Shown: piece after piece, positions 28,501 to 37,231 of the stretch
Numbering within the stretch: position 1 is the first letter of the stretch
How the letters are laid out: the number at the start of each line of letters is the position of its first letter
Source: Geminicoccaceae bacterium
GTDB lineage: Bacteria; Pseudomonadota; Alphaproteobacteria; Geminicoccales; Geminicoccaceae
Assembly (NCBI GenBank): GCA_025062095.1
Contig: JANXAZ010000005.1
Span: 50,677 to 114,676 of the forward strand
Reading direction: 5' to 3'
DNA: 64,000 bases
Position numbers and translations under genes: made by a program
The notes under the pieces: generated by a model
Database searches by the model: none
What the model was told of the DNA's origin: nothing
Seen by the model: the letters and a program-made list of their open reading frames with translations, nothing else

Positions 28501-29927
28501 CCGGCGAGCCAGACTTCCGCGCCGGCTCCGCGCAGACGGACGGCGGCGATGCTCAACGGACCTTCGGGCGGCAGCGTCGCCTCGCCGTCCACGAGCACGA
28601 CCCCCTCGGGGCCGAGCGCCCGATCGTCGAGGGTCGCACCTTCCACGCGCCCCTCGAGTGCGAAGAGCAGGCCCGCCGGTTCCACACCCGGCATCGTCGG
28701 CATCGTCGCGAGCTCCAAGGCGAGCGCGCGCGCCGAAAACCGCGCCGCGCGCAGTGCCTCCCCCTCGATGCGCAGGCTCGCTTCCGGGGCGGCGAGCGCC
28801 CCCGAAGCGCTCAACGCGAGGTCCAATCGGCCCGAGAGCGGTTCGCCCAGAAGAGGGGCGAGGGCGCCGAGGTCCGCTACCCCGCCCGTGAGCTGCGCCT
28901 GCACGCGACCGGCCTCGAGATCGAGCGCACCCGAGCCGTCGAGCGCGGCGACCGGGGTCGCCAAACGCAGACGTTCCAGGCGCAAACGTCGCGGGCTCTC
29001 CGGGAGAAGCGCGAGAGCGGCCTCGGGGCGTTCGCCGAGGATCCGCAGGACCGTCGCCGGCACACCGGTCGGTTCGAGCTTGCCCGAAAGCGAAAGTTCG
29101 ACGCCGGGCAGACCCTCGAGATCGAGCGCGAGCTTGCCTTCGAGTTCTCCCACGCGCTCGAGCGCGCCCGAAACCGTGCCTTGCCAGCGGGTGAGGGGAC
29201 CCTCTCCGCGAAGGTGGATCCGCGCCGGCCCGGCGTGCTCGAGGGCGGTCGCAGCGGCCAAGAGACCGCCGCGTTCCTCGCCCACCAAGCGCAAGGCCAT
29301 GCTCCGGGCGCCCAGATCCAGGGCGAGCCCGAGTTCCAGTCGCGCCGTGGGTTCGTCGACCCGTTCCAGAGCGAGGCGCGCATCGAGGGTGCGGCCGTCC
29401 GGGGTCACGAGGGCGTGCCCGGCCAGCGTCAACACCGCGCTTCGGCCCAAGATCGGCGCACCCAGCTCGAGGCGCGAGACGCTCAGCCGGTTCACGCTCA
29501 TCGCCGGCAGCTGTTCGGGCAGGACGGGAAGCTCGGGCAGCGCCGCGGGGGCCGGTTCGCTCGGCGCCCTCGGCTCGGGCAGACGCGCAACCGCGATGCG
29601 CTCGGCGCCGAGCTCGCGCAGCTCGACCCTGCCCGAAAGCAACGCTGCGGGTGCGAGGGCGGCACGGGCGTTGTCGACCTCGAGCCAGGTGCCGCGATCG
29701 TCCGAAAGCCGCAGCTTGTCGAGGCGCAGATTGAAGGGAAGGAGGCCGCCGAGGCCGCTCACCTCCGCCTTCACTCCTTCGCTCGCGAGAGATCGTTCGA
29801 TCGCGGTTTCGATTTGCTGACGCGCGAAACCCGTTTGGACGAAGGCGAAGGCGGCCGCGAGGACGATCGCGACCGCGAGGCCGAACGCGGCGAAGATCCG
29901 GGCGAGGCGTTTGAGCATGGGGCGCAT
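25596..29927 (-). CDS. tamB: translocation and assembly module subunit TamB
   Basis: The 1443-residue product is a TamB/AsmA-like protein: one N-terminal inner-membrane helix (about residues 10-32), then a very long stretch of short beta repeats rich in L, G, A and R. It ends in the conserved TamB (DUF490) domain closing with the LEWRYDY terminus. It spans the periplasm and works with TamA in outer-membrane protein insertion or phospholipid transport. An ATG nine bases further in (29918) is an equally good start. It follows tamA by 80 bases. A long antisense open frame over it is a GC artefact. Confidence 0.93.
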   Translation of the reverse strand: MRPMLKRLARIFAAFGLAVAIVLAAAFAFVQTGFARQQIETAIERSLASEGVKAEVSGLGGLLPFNLRLDKLRLSDDRGTWLEVDNARAALAPAALLSGRVELRELGAERIAVARLPEPRAPSEPAPAALPELPVLPEQLPAMSVNRLSVSRLELGAPILGRSAVLTLAGHALVTPDGRTLDARLALERVDEPTARLELGLALDLGARSMALRLVGEERGGLLAAATALEHAGPARIHLRGEGPLTRWQGTVSGALERVGELEGKLALDLEGLPGVELSLSGKLEPTGVPATVLRILGERPEAALALLPESPRRLRLERLRLATPVAALDGSGALDLEAGRVQAQLTGGVADLGALAPLLGEPLSGRLDLALSASGALAAPEASLRIEGEALRAARFSARALALELATMPTMPGVEPAGLLFALEGRVEGATLDDRALGPEGVVLVDGEATLPPEGPLSIAAVRLRGAGAEVWLAGQLYPRTLEGELGYGLRVPDLEALALLVGPAAPAGAFDAQGTVRLAGPTKIEGEFAALALELADLPPGLVGLVGRSARLQGRLALADQRLRAEDLILRTERSEARGGLSFDLSDRRLAGTLRLALPELSALSELVGVTLSGSGVVETRIAGTSDRPELALSARLDRPAVADLRFDRLAVDGKAAFGADRTAFEMEGEARLANEPLRLAARGAVGGERLEVDRLEFSGLKTTLTGGAAIDLSRPLVNGRLRGRAEDLAALAPLGLRDLAGAVEVEIEASPETGRQNGRIRLIAERIRAPAGELASARLDLSGRDLLGRAAVAGEAVLEGFRAPDTGLERVQLSVEGPIAEVGFALDAKGSRAGRPMSLQANGRLAALVEPRRLELAKLTGQIAGQTIELRQPARIVLDKGVLDLGTLDLKIGEATARTRAALEGGQIRAEATVDGFPLAALALVGLPELSGRAGAELTVTGAPSAPDARGLVRVEGLAPRGGGLPAGTLRASGALRAGRELAFSFTATGLGPSPLAGELRLPVRVDLRAMALALDRAGTLRGILRGPLDLDRLEPLLALDGQRLGGRLEFDLAFDGRTDAPTASGTVRLTRGRFRDADSGLRLRILEASAVARGDRLVVESLKARDAGDGRLSGAGWFSFPDSAWQLRLVGESFRVFANEWGTAVVSGALEARGAGREGKITGNLSVERAELRLPDAAPAVPPTLAVEETGRGARNEVGAAARPPPAIALDVLVEGPQRLFLRGRGLESEWGGSAQVRGHLFDPDVVGRVELRRGRLDFLGVRFRLAEGTVEFDGARPPWPRLDVLAEARRADITARVGIKGRLPGIEIELASEPPLPKEEVLARLLFNRDLSRIAPLQAAVLANSLATLRGGGIDALSPVRAAAGLDTLDVGEAENGGAALRAGKYVSERIYVEVQRGLTPETSRARVEVDLGYNLRGTTEVRETGGTGFGLEWRYDY

Positions 29928-30007
29928 CCCGGGGCACCGTTGCGACCGAACCTAGCTCGATACGCCGGCGAACGCGAGGCGATCGCCGCGCCCGAGGTTC
30001 CGGCTCC

Positions 30008-31912
30008 TCAGAAGGCCTGGCCGAGAGAGATGTAGAGCTGGAAGAGGTCGTCGACGGCGGGCTTGCGATCGATCGGCACGGCGACGTCCAGCCGGAGCGG
30101 GCCCACCGGGGTGGCGTAGCGCAATCCGAGCCCGGTTCCCCAGCGCAAGCCGCTTTCGGGCTCGGGAATCGGGTCGACGTAGGCGTTGCCGGCGTCGACG
30201 AAGGCGGCGAAACCGATCGTGTCGGAGAGGGCGAGGCGTATTTCGGCGGAGAATTCGACGAACGAACGGCCACCGACCGGGTCGCCGCGCCGATCGAGCG
30301 GCCCGGCTCGCTGGAACGGTACGCCGCGGATCGATCCGCCTCCGCCCGCGTACCACCGCTCGTCGGCGGGAATGGCTTCGCGCGCGGCCCCCACGATCGT
30401 GCCCGAGGCCGCGCGCGCAGCGAGCACCAAACGCGGTCGCTTCCAGACGGGGTAGTAAGCACTCGCGACGAGCCGGCTCTTGAGGAAGCGTCCTCCGCTG
30501 CCGAGGGTGTCGAAATTGGGGGCGAGCTCGAACGCGACCCGGGCGCCCCGGCTCGGGTCGAAGAGGTTGTCGGATCCGTCCCACGCGAGGCGCGCGGGAA
30601 CCGAGAACAGGCCGAAGCGTTTGTTGCCCGTGCGGTCTTCGATGTCGGCGAAGCGCCAGGCGAGACCGGCGGCTCCTTCGAGCCCCGGAGCGAGTCTGCG
30701 CTCGACCCCGGCGGCGAGCTTGAGCGAGCGGCTCTCGAAAGCCTCGAGACTTTCGCTCTGGGCGATCACGCTCGCGAGCAGGCTCTGGCCGCGGGCGCCG
30801 ACCTCGGGCTTGCGCAGGTTGGCCTGCGCGCTCTGGCGAATCGGAGAAAGCACGAGATCGGCGCGCAACCTCTCGCCGGCGCCGAAGGCGTTGCGATGCT
30901 CCCAGAAGGCACGGAGATTGGGTCCTTCGTCCGTGAAATAGCCGATGCCGCCTCCGATCGAGCGATGCTTGCGTTGCACGAGCTCGAAAACGGGCGAAAT
31001 CCGGTTCTCTGGTTCGGGTGCGTCCGGCAGGCGCGTCCTCACGACCGAGAACAGGCCGCTGCGCACGAGGGCGTCGCGTCCTCGCTCGAGGTCGCGCGGA
31101 TCGAAGCGGGAGCCTTCGCGGGCCGGTACGAGCCGACGCAGGTAGCGCTCGGAGACACCCTCGGCTCCTTCGAATCGGATCGCGCCGTAACGTACCACCG
31201 GTCCCGGCTCGATCCGGAGCGTCACGTCCATGACCTCGCGGTCGTGATCGACGATCACCTCGCGCGGGCCGGCGCGCGCGAAGGCGTGACCCCGCTCTTG
31301 GGCGACGCGGACGAGCCGAGCTTCGGCGTCGAGCACGCTCGCGGCGGTCGCGGGCGCGTCGCGCTCGAGCCCGAGCTGGGCCGGGCGCGGAGGCACGAAA
31401 CCCTGCGGATCGCCCGCGACCTCGAAGCGCCGCTCACCGAGGCGATAGCGCGGTCCCGGCTCGATCTCGAAGACTACCCGGATGGGCGGCGTCGAAGCCG
31501 CGGTCGCGGCGAATTCCTCGAGATCGGAAGCGGGGGCGGGTGATGGCGCCTCCGCCGTCTCGAGACGCAGCCGCGCGGTGCCCTTGTAATAGCCGAGGCT
31601 GCGCAGAACCGCCGTCAAGGCCGGCAGATCGCGCTCGGCTCGCCGGCGGAGCGCGAGTTCGTCGGGCGCCGGTCGATCCATCCGCTGAACCGCCGAGGAG
31701 GCCGCTTCGAGTGCCTCGCGCAATTCGGCATCGAGGGGTCCCTCGAAGCGGACCTCGTAGCGAAGGGCGGGGCCCGCTCCTTCCTCCTCTTCGGAGATGA
31801 AAGCGTTGTCGCCTTCCGGCCGGGTGCAGCTCGCGAGCGTCGAGACGATCGAGAGCACGCCGACGATCAGCCGGAGGTGTCGGGCCGCACGAAGGAGGCG
31901 CGGTTCACGCAC
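30008..31912 (-). CDS. tamA: outer-membrane assembly protein TamA (Omp85 family)
   Basis: The 634-residue product has an export signal, POTRA-like domains (about residues 50-300) and a C-terminal 16-strand Omp85 barrel (about 320-634). The barrel carries GGGSIRGVPFQ, the conserved loop-6 VRG/Y-type motif region. With TamB it forms the TAM complex. It starts with GTG and overlaps the MscS gene by 8 bases. Odd point: the signal ends in LASC (C29), a good lipobox, so it may be lipid-anchored as well as a barrel. The signal peptide may alternatively be cut elsewhere. Confidence 0.9.
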   Translation of the reverse strand: MREPRLLRAARHLRLIVGVLSIVSTLASCTRPEGDNAFISEEEEGAGPALRYEVRFEGPLDAELREALEAASSAVQRMDRPAPDELALRRRAERDLPALTAVLRSLGYYKGTARLRLETAEAPSPAPASDLEEFAATAASTPPIRVVFEIEPGPRYRLGERRFEVAGDPQGFVPPRPAQLGLERDAPATAASVLDAEARLVRVAQERGHAFARAGPREVIVDHDREVMDVTLRIEPGPVVRYGAIRFEGAEGVSERYLRRLVPAREGSRFDPRDLERGRDALVRSGLFSVVRTRLPDAPEPENRISPVFELVQRKHRSIGGGIGYFTDEGPNLRAFWEHRNAFGAGERLRADLVLSPIRQSAQANLRKPEVGARGQSLLASVIAQSESLEAFESRSLKLAAGVERRLAPGLEGAAGLAWRFADIEDRTGNKRFGLFSVPARLAWDGSDNLFDPSRGARVAFELAPNFDTLGSGGRFLKSRLVASAYYPVWKRPRLVLAARAASGTIVGAAREAIPADERWYAGGGGSIRGVPFQRAGPLDRRGDPVGGRSFVEFSAEIRLALSDTIGFAAFVDAGNAYVDPIPEPESGLRWGTGLGLRYATPVGPLRLDVAVPIDRKPAVDDLFQLYISLGQAF

Positions 31913-34103
31913 GGGGACCTGCGGCGGTGTCGGCTCCGAGCGCGGTCGGCAGTGCGTGCATCGAGGTGCCGCCCGTGTCCCGAGAAGTCGTCACGATGTG
32001 CACCTTGCGCTGCGGGAAAGGGATTTCGATGCCGAGCTCGTCGAAGCGGCGTTTGATGCGCCGGTTGAACTCGCGTCCCACGCGCCATTGTTCACCGGGT
32101 CGCGTTTTCAGCCGGCCGCGGATGAGTACGCCGTTCTCCCCGAGCTGCTCGACACCAGAGATCTCGAGCGGCGCCAGGACGAGCCGCCGCCACGGCCATT
32201 CGCGCCGCATCTGCGAATCGAGTTCGTAGAGCACCGATACGACGCGGTCGACGTTCTCGTGATAGGCTATCTGTAGATCGACGACCCAATAAGAAAAGTC
32301 GCGGCTCATATTCGTGACTCGATCGATCGTGCCGAAAGGAATCGTGTGCACGTCTCCGTTGTAGGATCGGAGCGTCACGGTGCGCACGCTCATCGCCTCG
32401 ACGACACCGGTTTTGCCACCGAGCTCGACGACATCGCCGACACGAATCGTATCGCCGAGAAGGATGAAGAGACCGTTGATGACGTCTTGGACCAGCTTCT
32501 GCGAGCCGAAACCCACCGCCAGCCCGACCACGCCGGCACCCGCGAGCAGCGGCGCGGTCTGGACGCCGAGCTCGGCGAGGACGGTGGTGAGCGCGACGAG
32601 CGCGATCACCACGAGGATCGCGCTTCGCGCGATCGTGGCGAGGGTGCGGACACGGTTCCCGTAAACGAGGTCCCCTTTCGCGTCGCGGGCCGCGACATAG
32701 CCCCCGATCCACCACGTGGCGATGCGCCAGAGGAGCCAAGAGACGGCCAGGACGATAGCGATTCGGACGAGCTTCTCGAACATCGACCAGCCGTCGCGCG
32801 TCGCGAGCCAACTCGAGAGCCCGATACCCCACGCTTCGAGCACGGCGAGCGCGGCGACGATCTTCACCGTGGTCTTGAGCAAACGACGCGCGAGCGGCGC
32901 CTCGAGCGGCGGCGCCTCGCCCGGCTCTTCGCGCTCCGCCGCCTCACCCGGGCCCGGCCTGGGGCGATCGAGCCACGTCAAGAAGAGGTGAGCCGCGAGC
33001 AGAATGGCGATCGAGAGCAACGTGGCTCGGGCGGGACCCCAGCCGAGACCGAGCACGAGCAGAGCGGCATTCAGCCAGACGAGGCCCACGAGCCACAGAT
33101 GGACGGAGCCGGCCAAGAGATCGACGAGCAGAAGACGGCGCAGGAAATCCGTCTCGATCCAGCCGGCGAGTGTTCGGACCGCGCTTTCGAGGACGGCGCG
33201 CCGCAGCAGGATCGTGACGCTCAGGCTCGCGGCGACGACCAGGATCAAGGCGGTGGTGCCGACGTCGTAGAGGTCGGGGGGAAGCCCGAGGCGACCGGCG
33301 ACGAGGAAGAACGCGTAGCCGAAAATCGCGAACCGACCGATCAGGAGGAGGGGGCGCAGCGTCGCGCCCGCTGCGCCCCTGCTCGCGAGACCCTCGGGCT
33401 CGCCGAAGGCGAGAACGAGACGGCCGGTGGCGATCGTGAGGACGCGTTCGGCGAAAATGGCGGCGACGAGCACCCGTCCGACGCGGGCCGTGGCCGGGAG
33501 AACGTCGGCGAGATCGAGGATCGACCCGGTCGTCGCGGCGAAGGCCGCGGTCGGAACGAGATCGCGCACCACGCCGCGCAGCCCGGTGGGGCCGGGTCGC
33601 GGCACGGGCAGGCGTCGGTCCAGGAAACGGGCGAGGAGCCAGGCGACGAGCGCGCCCGCGGCGAGCGCCTGCCCGAGGCCCAGGAAAACGTTGCGCCAGA
33701 GCGCGCGTCGGTACTCGTTCTGGAATTGGAACGACAACCAATCCCCGAGCTGGGGAAGCTGCGCGAGGAGTTCGCCGATCGCGGCCACGGCACGCGTCAA
33801 CGCGTCGAGCCGTTCTCGCAACAGATCGCTCGCGACTTCCAGGGGATCCCGTTCGATCGGGGTCGCGACGTCACGTGTTTCGAGCGCACGCCGCAACAGG
33901 CGCAGCCGGTCGACGAACTCGGCCCGAGCCCTCGGGTCCTCGAGCAGCCGCAACAAGGCGTCGAGTTCTTCTGCGCCGAGCCCGTTTCCGGCCGCCCGAA
34001 CGGTCGAAGGCGCAGGCGCAGGGTCGACGGCCGAGGCCACCGGCGTCCACCCGAGCAAAGCGAGAAAGCCGAGCGCGGCGAGAGCGCGGCGGGACGCGAT
34101 CAT
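31905..34103 (-). CDS. MscS family mechanosensitive ion channel
   Basis: The 732-residue product has a signal peptide (about residues 1-26), a helical periplasmic N-terminal region to about 150, then about nine membrane segments, and the MscS core near 510-720. The core includes the pore helix region GLAVGFGSQKLVQDVINGLF and the beta domain GDTIRVGDVVELGGKTG. It is of the large MscS subgroup (YbiO/YbdG-like or MscK-like) and probably releases solutes on osmotic downshift. The ATG at 34103 was preferred to an upstream GTG at 34130 because it starts a clean signal peptide. It is co-directional with and overlaps tamA. Confidence 0.88.
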   Translation of the reverse strand: MIASRRALAALGFLALLGWTPVASAVDPAPAPSTVRAAGNGLGAEELDALLRLLEDPRARAEFVDRLRLLRRALETRDVATPIERDPLEVASDLLRERLDALTRAVAAIGELLAQLPQLGDWLSFQFQNEYRRALWRNVFLGLGQALAAGALVAWLLARFLDRRLPVPRPGPTGLRGVVRDLVPTAAFAATTGSILDLADVLPATARVGRVLVAAIFAERVLTIATGRLVLAFGEPEGLASRGAAGATLRPLLLIGRFAIFGYAFFLVAGRLGLPPDLYDVGTTALILVVAASLSVTILLRRAVLESAVRTLAGWIETDFLRRLLLVDLLAGSVHLWLVGLVWLNAALLVLGLGWGPARATLLSIAILLAAHLFLTWLDRPRPGPGEAAEREEPGEAPPLEAPLARRLLKTTVKIVAALAVLEAWGIGLSSWLATRDGWSMFEKLVRIAIVLAVSWLLWRIATWWIGGYVAARDAKGDLVYGNRVRTLATIARSAILVVIALVALTTVLAELGVQTAPLLAGAGVVGLAVGFGSQKLVQDVINGLFILLGDTIRVGDVVELGGKTGVVEAMSVRTVTLRSYNGDVHTIPFGTIDRVTNMSRDFSYWVVDLQIAYHENVDRVVSVLYELDSQMRREWPWRRLVLAPLEISGVEQLGENGVLIRGRLKTRPGEQWRVGREFNRRIKRRFDELGIEIPFPQRKVHIVTTSRDTGGTSMHALPTALGADTAAGPRA

Positions 34104-34161
34104 GCCGACAGCAGGTACAGGGCTCGGCACGCTCCCGCAACGGCCCGACGAGACGACGAAA

Positions 34162-34965
34162 TCATTCGGCCTCGCCGCCGAGCGTGGTCAGGAAGCGATA
34201 GTCGGTTCCCTCGAGGACGAGGCAGGTCAGCCGCCCGGTCCAACACGCGCCGGTATCGATCCCGATCCGATTGGGCCGGACGACCGGTTCGGGTTGCGGG
34301 GTGTGTCCGTGCACGACGATCTTTCCGAACTCGCCGGAAAAGCTCAGGAAGGGTTCACGGATCCACAGAAGGTCGATCGGATTTTGCGCTTCGAGCGGGA
34401 CCCCGGGCCGAACGCCGGCGTGACAGAAGAAGTAGTCGCCGAAACCGAAGGCGAGTTCGAGACGCTCGAGAAACGTGCGGTGGGCCGACGGCAGGCGATC
34501 GAGGAGGTCGAGCCGAGCGCGCGCCCAGCGCTCCTGCGGGTCGAGAAGGGGGTCGAGTTCGACGCCGTAGCTCGCCAAGGTCGCCTCGCCCCCGTTGTCG
34601 AGCCAGACGTCACCGACCGGGAAACCTTCCAAAAAGTCTCTGAACCAGAGATCGTGATTGCCCATCAGGAACACGCGCGCGAAGCCCGGCAGCGGGTTGC
34701 GCGAGAGATGGTCGAGCACGGCGCGGCTCGAGGGTCCGCGGTCCACGTAATCGCCGAGATAAACGGCGTAGAGCCTGGGCGGGCGTCCGGAACGCGCCAG
34801 ATCCGCGAGGATCAGCTGCTCGATTTGGCACAACAAGTCGAGGCGGCCGTGGATGTCGCCGATGACGTAGACGCGCGCTCCGCCCGGCACGGACGGGGGC
34901 CGCCCACCGAGCGAGGGGCGCGCCGCGTTCTCGGTTCCGCGACGTTGGAAGAGCCGGCGCAACAC
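34162..34965 (-). CDS. PPP-type metallophosphoesterase / serine-threonine phosphatase-like
   Basis: The 267-residue product has the full set of calcineurin-like metal motifs: GDIHGRLDLL near residue 36, GDYVDRGPSS near 71, GNHD near 101, a later FFCHAGVRPG, and VHGHTPQ. It therefore resembles bacterial PrpA/ApaH-like phosphatases. It could dephosphorylate proteins or diadenosine polyphosphates; the sequence cannot tell. The start is GTG at 34965. It lies 58 bases upstream of the MscS gene and is divergent from the beta-barrel gene. Confidence 0.88.
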   Translation of the reverse strand: MLRRLFQRRGTENAARPSLGGRPPSVPGGARVYVIGDIHGRLDLLCQIEQLILADLARSGRPPRLYAVYLGDYVDRGPSSRAVLDHLSRNPLPGFARVFLMGNHDLWFRDFLEGFPVGDVWLDNGGEATLASYGVELDPLLDPQERWARARLDLLDRLPSAHRTFLERLELAFGFGDYFFCHAGVRPGVPLEAQNPIDLLWIREPFLSFSGEFGKIVVHGHTPQPEPVVRPNRIGIDTGACWTGRLTCLVLEGTDYRFLTTLGGEAE

Positions 34966-35136
34966 GCACGAGCCTCCGCACCCGCTCCGATCCGAGCTTC
35001 TCGGGAAGCGCGCGAACGAGGAAGCGACCTCGCTTGCGCGACCTCGAGAGTTTCGGGCTGTGGCGGGCGTGCGACAAGCGGCATGGCGTCCACCGCGGCG
35101 GCGCTTTCGCTCTCGGGCGTCGCTTGGCGGACGGGT

Positions 35137-35164
35137 TTGCCGGCGGATCCCGCTCGTCTATCAA
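35137..35164 (+). promoter_or_regulatory. possible housekeeping promoter of the beta-barrel/export pair
   Basis: TTGCCG at 35137-35142 and TATCAA at 35159-35164 are 16 bases apart, about 60 bases upstream of the gene start at 35224, in a 258-base divergent gap. The match to a sigma-70-type promoter is fair, not strong. Confidence 0.35.
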
Positions 35165-35223
35165 ACCCGAGGACCGGCCGCGCGACGCGGCCCGCGATCG
35201 TCTCAACCCGCTGGAGAGACCCC

Positions 35224-36465
35224 ATGACGCGGTTGCCGAGGATCGGACTGTTGACCCTGCTGAGCGTGTCGCTGGGATCCCCGATCGCCTTGGCACAGCA
35301 GGCTGGACCCGAGCCTTCGCCCAACGTGACGATCCTGCGACGCGCCCGGCCCCAGTTCGATCCTCTCGGTATCCGCGCCGGTGGATTCTTGGTCTTTCCC
35401 TCGTTGAGCGTCGTCGGCCAATACGACAGCAACGTCTTCGCTCGCGAGAACAACGAGGAAGACGACTTCGGATTGATCCTTCGGCCTCAGCTCAACATCG
35501 TCAGTCAGTGGTCGAGGCACGCGCTGAACTTCGAGGCTTTCGGAGAATTCGCGCTTTATGAGGAATTCGACGAAAACAATTATGCCGATTTCGGCGGCTC
35601 GGTGAACGGCCGCCTCGACATCACTCGGAACGACGTCTTGAACGGCAGCCTGAGCTTGGCGCGACTGCACCAGACGCGCGACGATCCCGAAGACATCGGC
35701 GTGGGCGACGTCGTCAAGTACACATTGGGAACGGCGCGGCTCGCTTATCGGAAGGACTACAATCTTTTGTTCGGCGTGATCGGAGCACAAGTTACGCGTT
35801 ACGATTATATCGAGGAAGAATTCAACGAAGACGTGAGGGACCGGAACCAGTACAGCGTCGACCTGCGTCTCGGTTACAAAGTCTCGCCGCGTTTCGATGT
35901 GTTCGTGGAGGGTGATTATACGATCGTCGATTACGATCGGAACCGTAACTTGGCCGGGTTCGAGCAGAACTCGCGCGGTTGGGGGATCACGGTCGGAACG
36001 GCGGTCGACTTCACCGGCCTGTTGTTCGGCGAAGCGCGCATCGGATACATCCGTCGCGATTACGACGACGGCGAATTCGACAGCATCCAGGGGCCGGGAG
36101 CGTTCGCGAACCTCACTTGGAACGTGACGACTCTCACCAGTCTGATCTTCGATGCCTCCTCCGCCATCGTCGAGACCACCCAGTTCGGCGCGTCAGGCAA
36201 CCTCCAGACCCTGGCCGGTGTCGAGGTGCAGCACGAGTTGTTGCGCAACCTCATCTTGATCGGACGCTTGGGTTATCAGCGGGACGATTTCCAGGGTATC
36301 GATCGCACCGACAACACGTTCCGCGCCCGAGCCTCGGCGCGGTATCTCTTGAACCGCAACCTGAGCCTGGACTTGGGCTACGAGTTCGCCACGCGCAACT
36401 CGGACGCGCCGGGTGCGGACTACGATCGCCATCTCGTGCGCCTGGGGCTCACCGGTCGGCTGTGA
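35224..36465 (+). CDS. outer-membrane beta-barrel protein (BBP2-like, polysaccharide-export associated)
   Basis: The 413-residue product has a signal peptide (cleavage near residue 24, ALA) and then alternating amphipathic strands rich in Tyr, Asp and Arg, ending in LVRLGLTGRL. This reads as a large outer-membrane barrel. It fits the putative beta-barrel porin 2 family that is often encoded next to Wza/GumB-like proteins. Typical barrel signatures here include SVVGQYDSNVFA near residue 62, a motif common in this family. The ATG at 35224 has a GGAGAG site. Its codon usage is slightly lower in GC than its neighbours, as expected for a barrel. Confidence 0.8.
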   Translation: MTRLPRIGLLTLLSVSLGSPIALAQQAGPEPSPNVTILRRARPQFDPLGIRAGGFLVFPSLSVVGQYDSNVFARENNEEDDFGLILRPQLNIVSQWSRHALNFEAFGEFALYEEFDENNYADFGGSVNGRLDITRNDVLNGSLSLARLHQTRDDPEDIGVGDVVKYTLGTARLAYRKDYNLLFGVIGAQVTRYDYIEEEFNEDVRDRNQYSVDLRLGYKVSPRFDVFVEGDYTIVDYDRNRNLAGFEQNSRGWGITVGTAVDFTGLLFGEARIGYIRRDYDDGEFDSIQGPGAFANLTWNVTTLTSLIFDASSAIVETTQFGASGNLQTLAGVEVQHELLRNLILIGRLGYQRDDFQGIDRTDNTFRARASARYLLNRNLSLDLGYEFATRNSDAPGADYDRHLVRLGLTGRL

Positions 36466-36594
36466 GCGCGGGGAAAGACGCCGCCGGACACCTTGCCCTC
36501 GAGCGGGTGCCTTCGTACCCTTGCGACCGAATCGTGGGGCGCTTCGCCCGCGTGCGGGCGGGGCCTTCGCGAATCGAGGGGTGAGGAACGGGTG

Positions 36595-37197
36595 ATGGTT
36601 TCGCTCCTGCGAGCGATGGGAGCTTGGCTCTCCTGCTGGACGCTCGTGCTGTTGCTTGCGGCGTGCGGAAGCTCGCCGCCTCCTCAGATCGTCGGCGCAC
36701 CGTCACCGGGGGCGAGGGGCGGCCCGGTGGAAGTCAGCACGCCGCCTTACACTTTGGCCTCGGGCGACAAGATCAAGGTCGTCGTGTTTCGCCACGAGGA
36801 TCTGTCCGGGGAGTTCACGCTCGACGGCGCGGGGAACTTCTCGATGCCTCTGATCGGCGAAGTGAAGGCCAACGGTCTCACGACCCGCGAGCTCGAGCGG
36901 CGAATCGAGGCGATGCTGAAAGACGGCTATCTCGTCAATCCTCAAGTGAGTGTCGAGGTCACCAATTATCGGCCGTTCTACATCCTGGGCGAGGTCAACA
37001 AACCGGGTCAATACGAGTACGTGAACGGCATGACCGCGCTTCAGGCGGTGACGATCGCGGGCGGCTACACCTATCGTGCCAAACAAGACGCGCTCGTTCT
37101 CAAGCGCGGAGGTGCCAACGCGCAACCGGTGCTCGTTCCTCCGACCCAGCCGATCTTGCCCGGTGACATCATCGAGGTCCAAGAGCGTTTCTTCTGA
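36595..37197 (+). CDS. polysaccharide export lipoprotein (Wza/GumB-like)
   Basis: The 200-residue outer-membrane lipoprotein has a lipobox LAAC (C24). It then has the polysaccharide export domain starting at YTLASGDKIKVVVFRHEDLSGEF and a SLBB-like domain with YILGEVNKPGQYEY and ITIAGG-like sequence. It would form the outer-membrane polysaccharide export channel. The ATG at 36595 has GAGGA seven bases upstream; a GTG one codon earlier is the alternative. It follows the beta-barrel gene by 129 bases, and the two are likely one unit. No Wzc-type kinase or polymerase is nearby. Confidence 0.9.
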   Translation: MVSLLRAMGAWLSCWTLVLLLAACGSSPPPQIVGAPSPGARGGPVEVSTPPYTLASGDKIKVVVFRHEDLSGEFTLDGAGNFSMPLIGEVKANGLTTRELERRIEAMLKDGYLVNPQVSVEVTNYRPFYILGEVNKPGQYEYVNGMTALQAVTIAGGYTYRAKQDALVLKRGGANAQPVLVPPTQPILPGDIIEVQERFF

Positions 37198-37231
37198 GCC
37201 CCCGCCCGCCCGCGCAGAGGACGCGCAACCG

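Noticed and set aside
25558..30462. Very long open frame (about 1600 codons) in another minus-strand frame over tamB and tamA
   Set aside because: It is Arg/Pro/Gly-rich with no domain and overlaps two well-supported genes; in such GC-rich DNA stop codons are rare in off-frames.
36545..36560. Perfect hairpin CGCCCGC/GCGGGCG upstream of the export lipoprotein gene
   Set aside because: Short, two-base loop and no T-run; such palindromes are frequent by chance in this GC-rich DNA.
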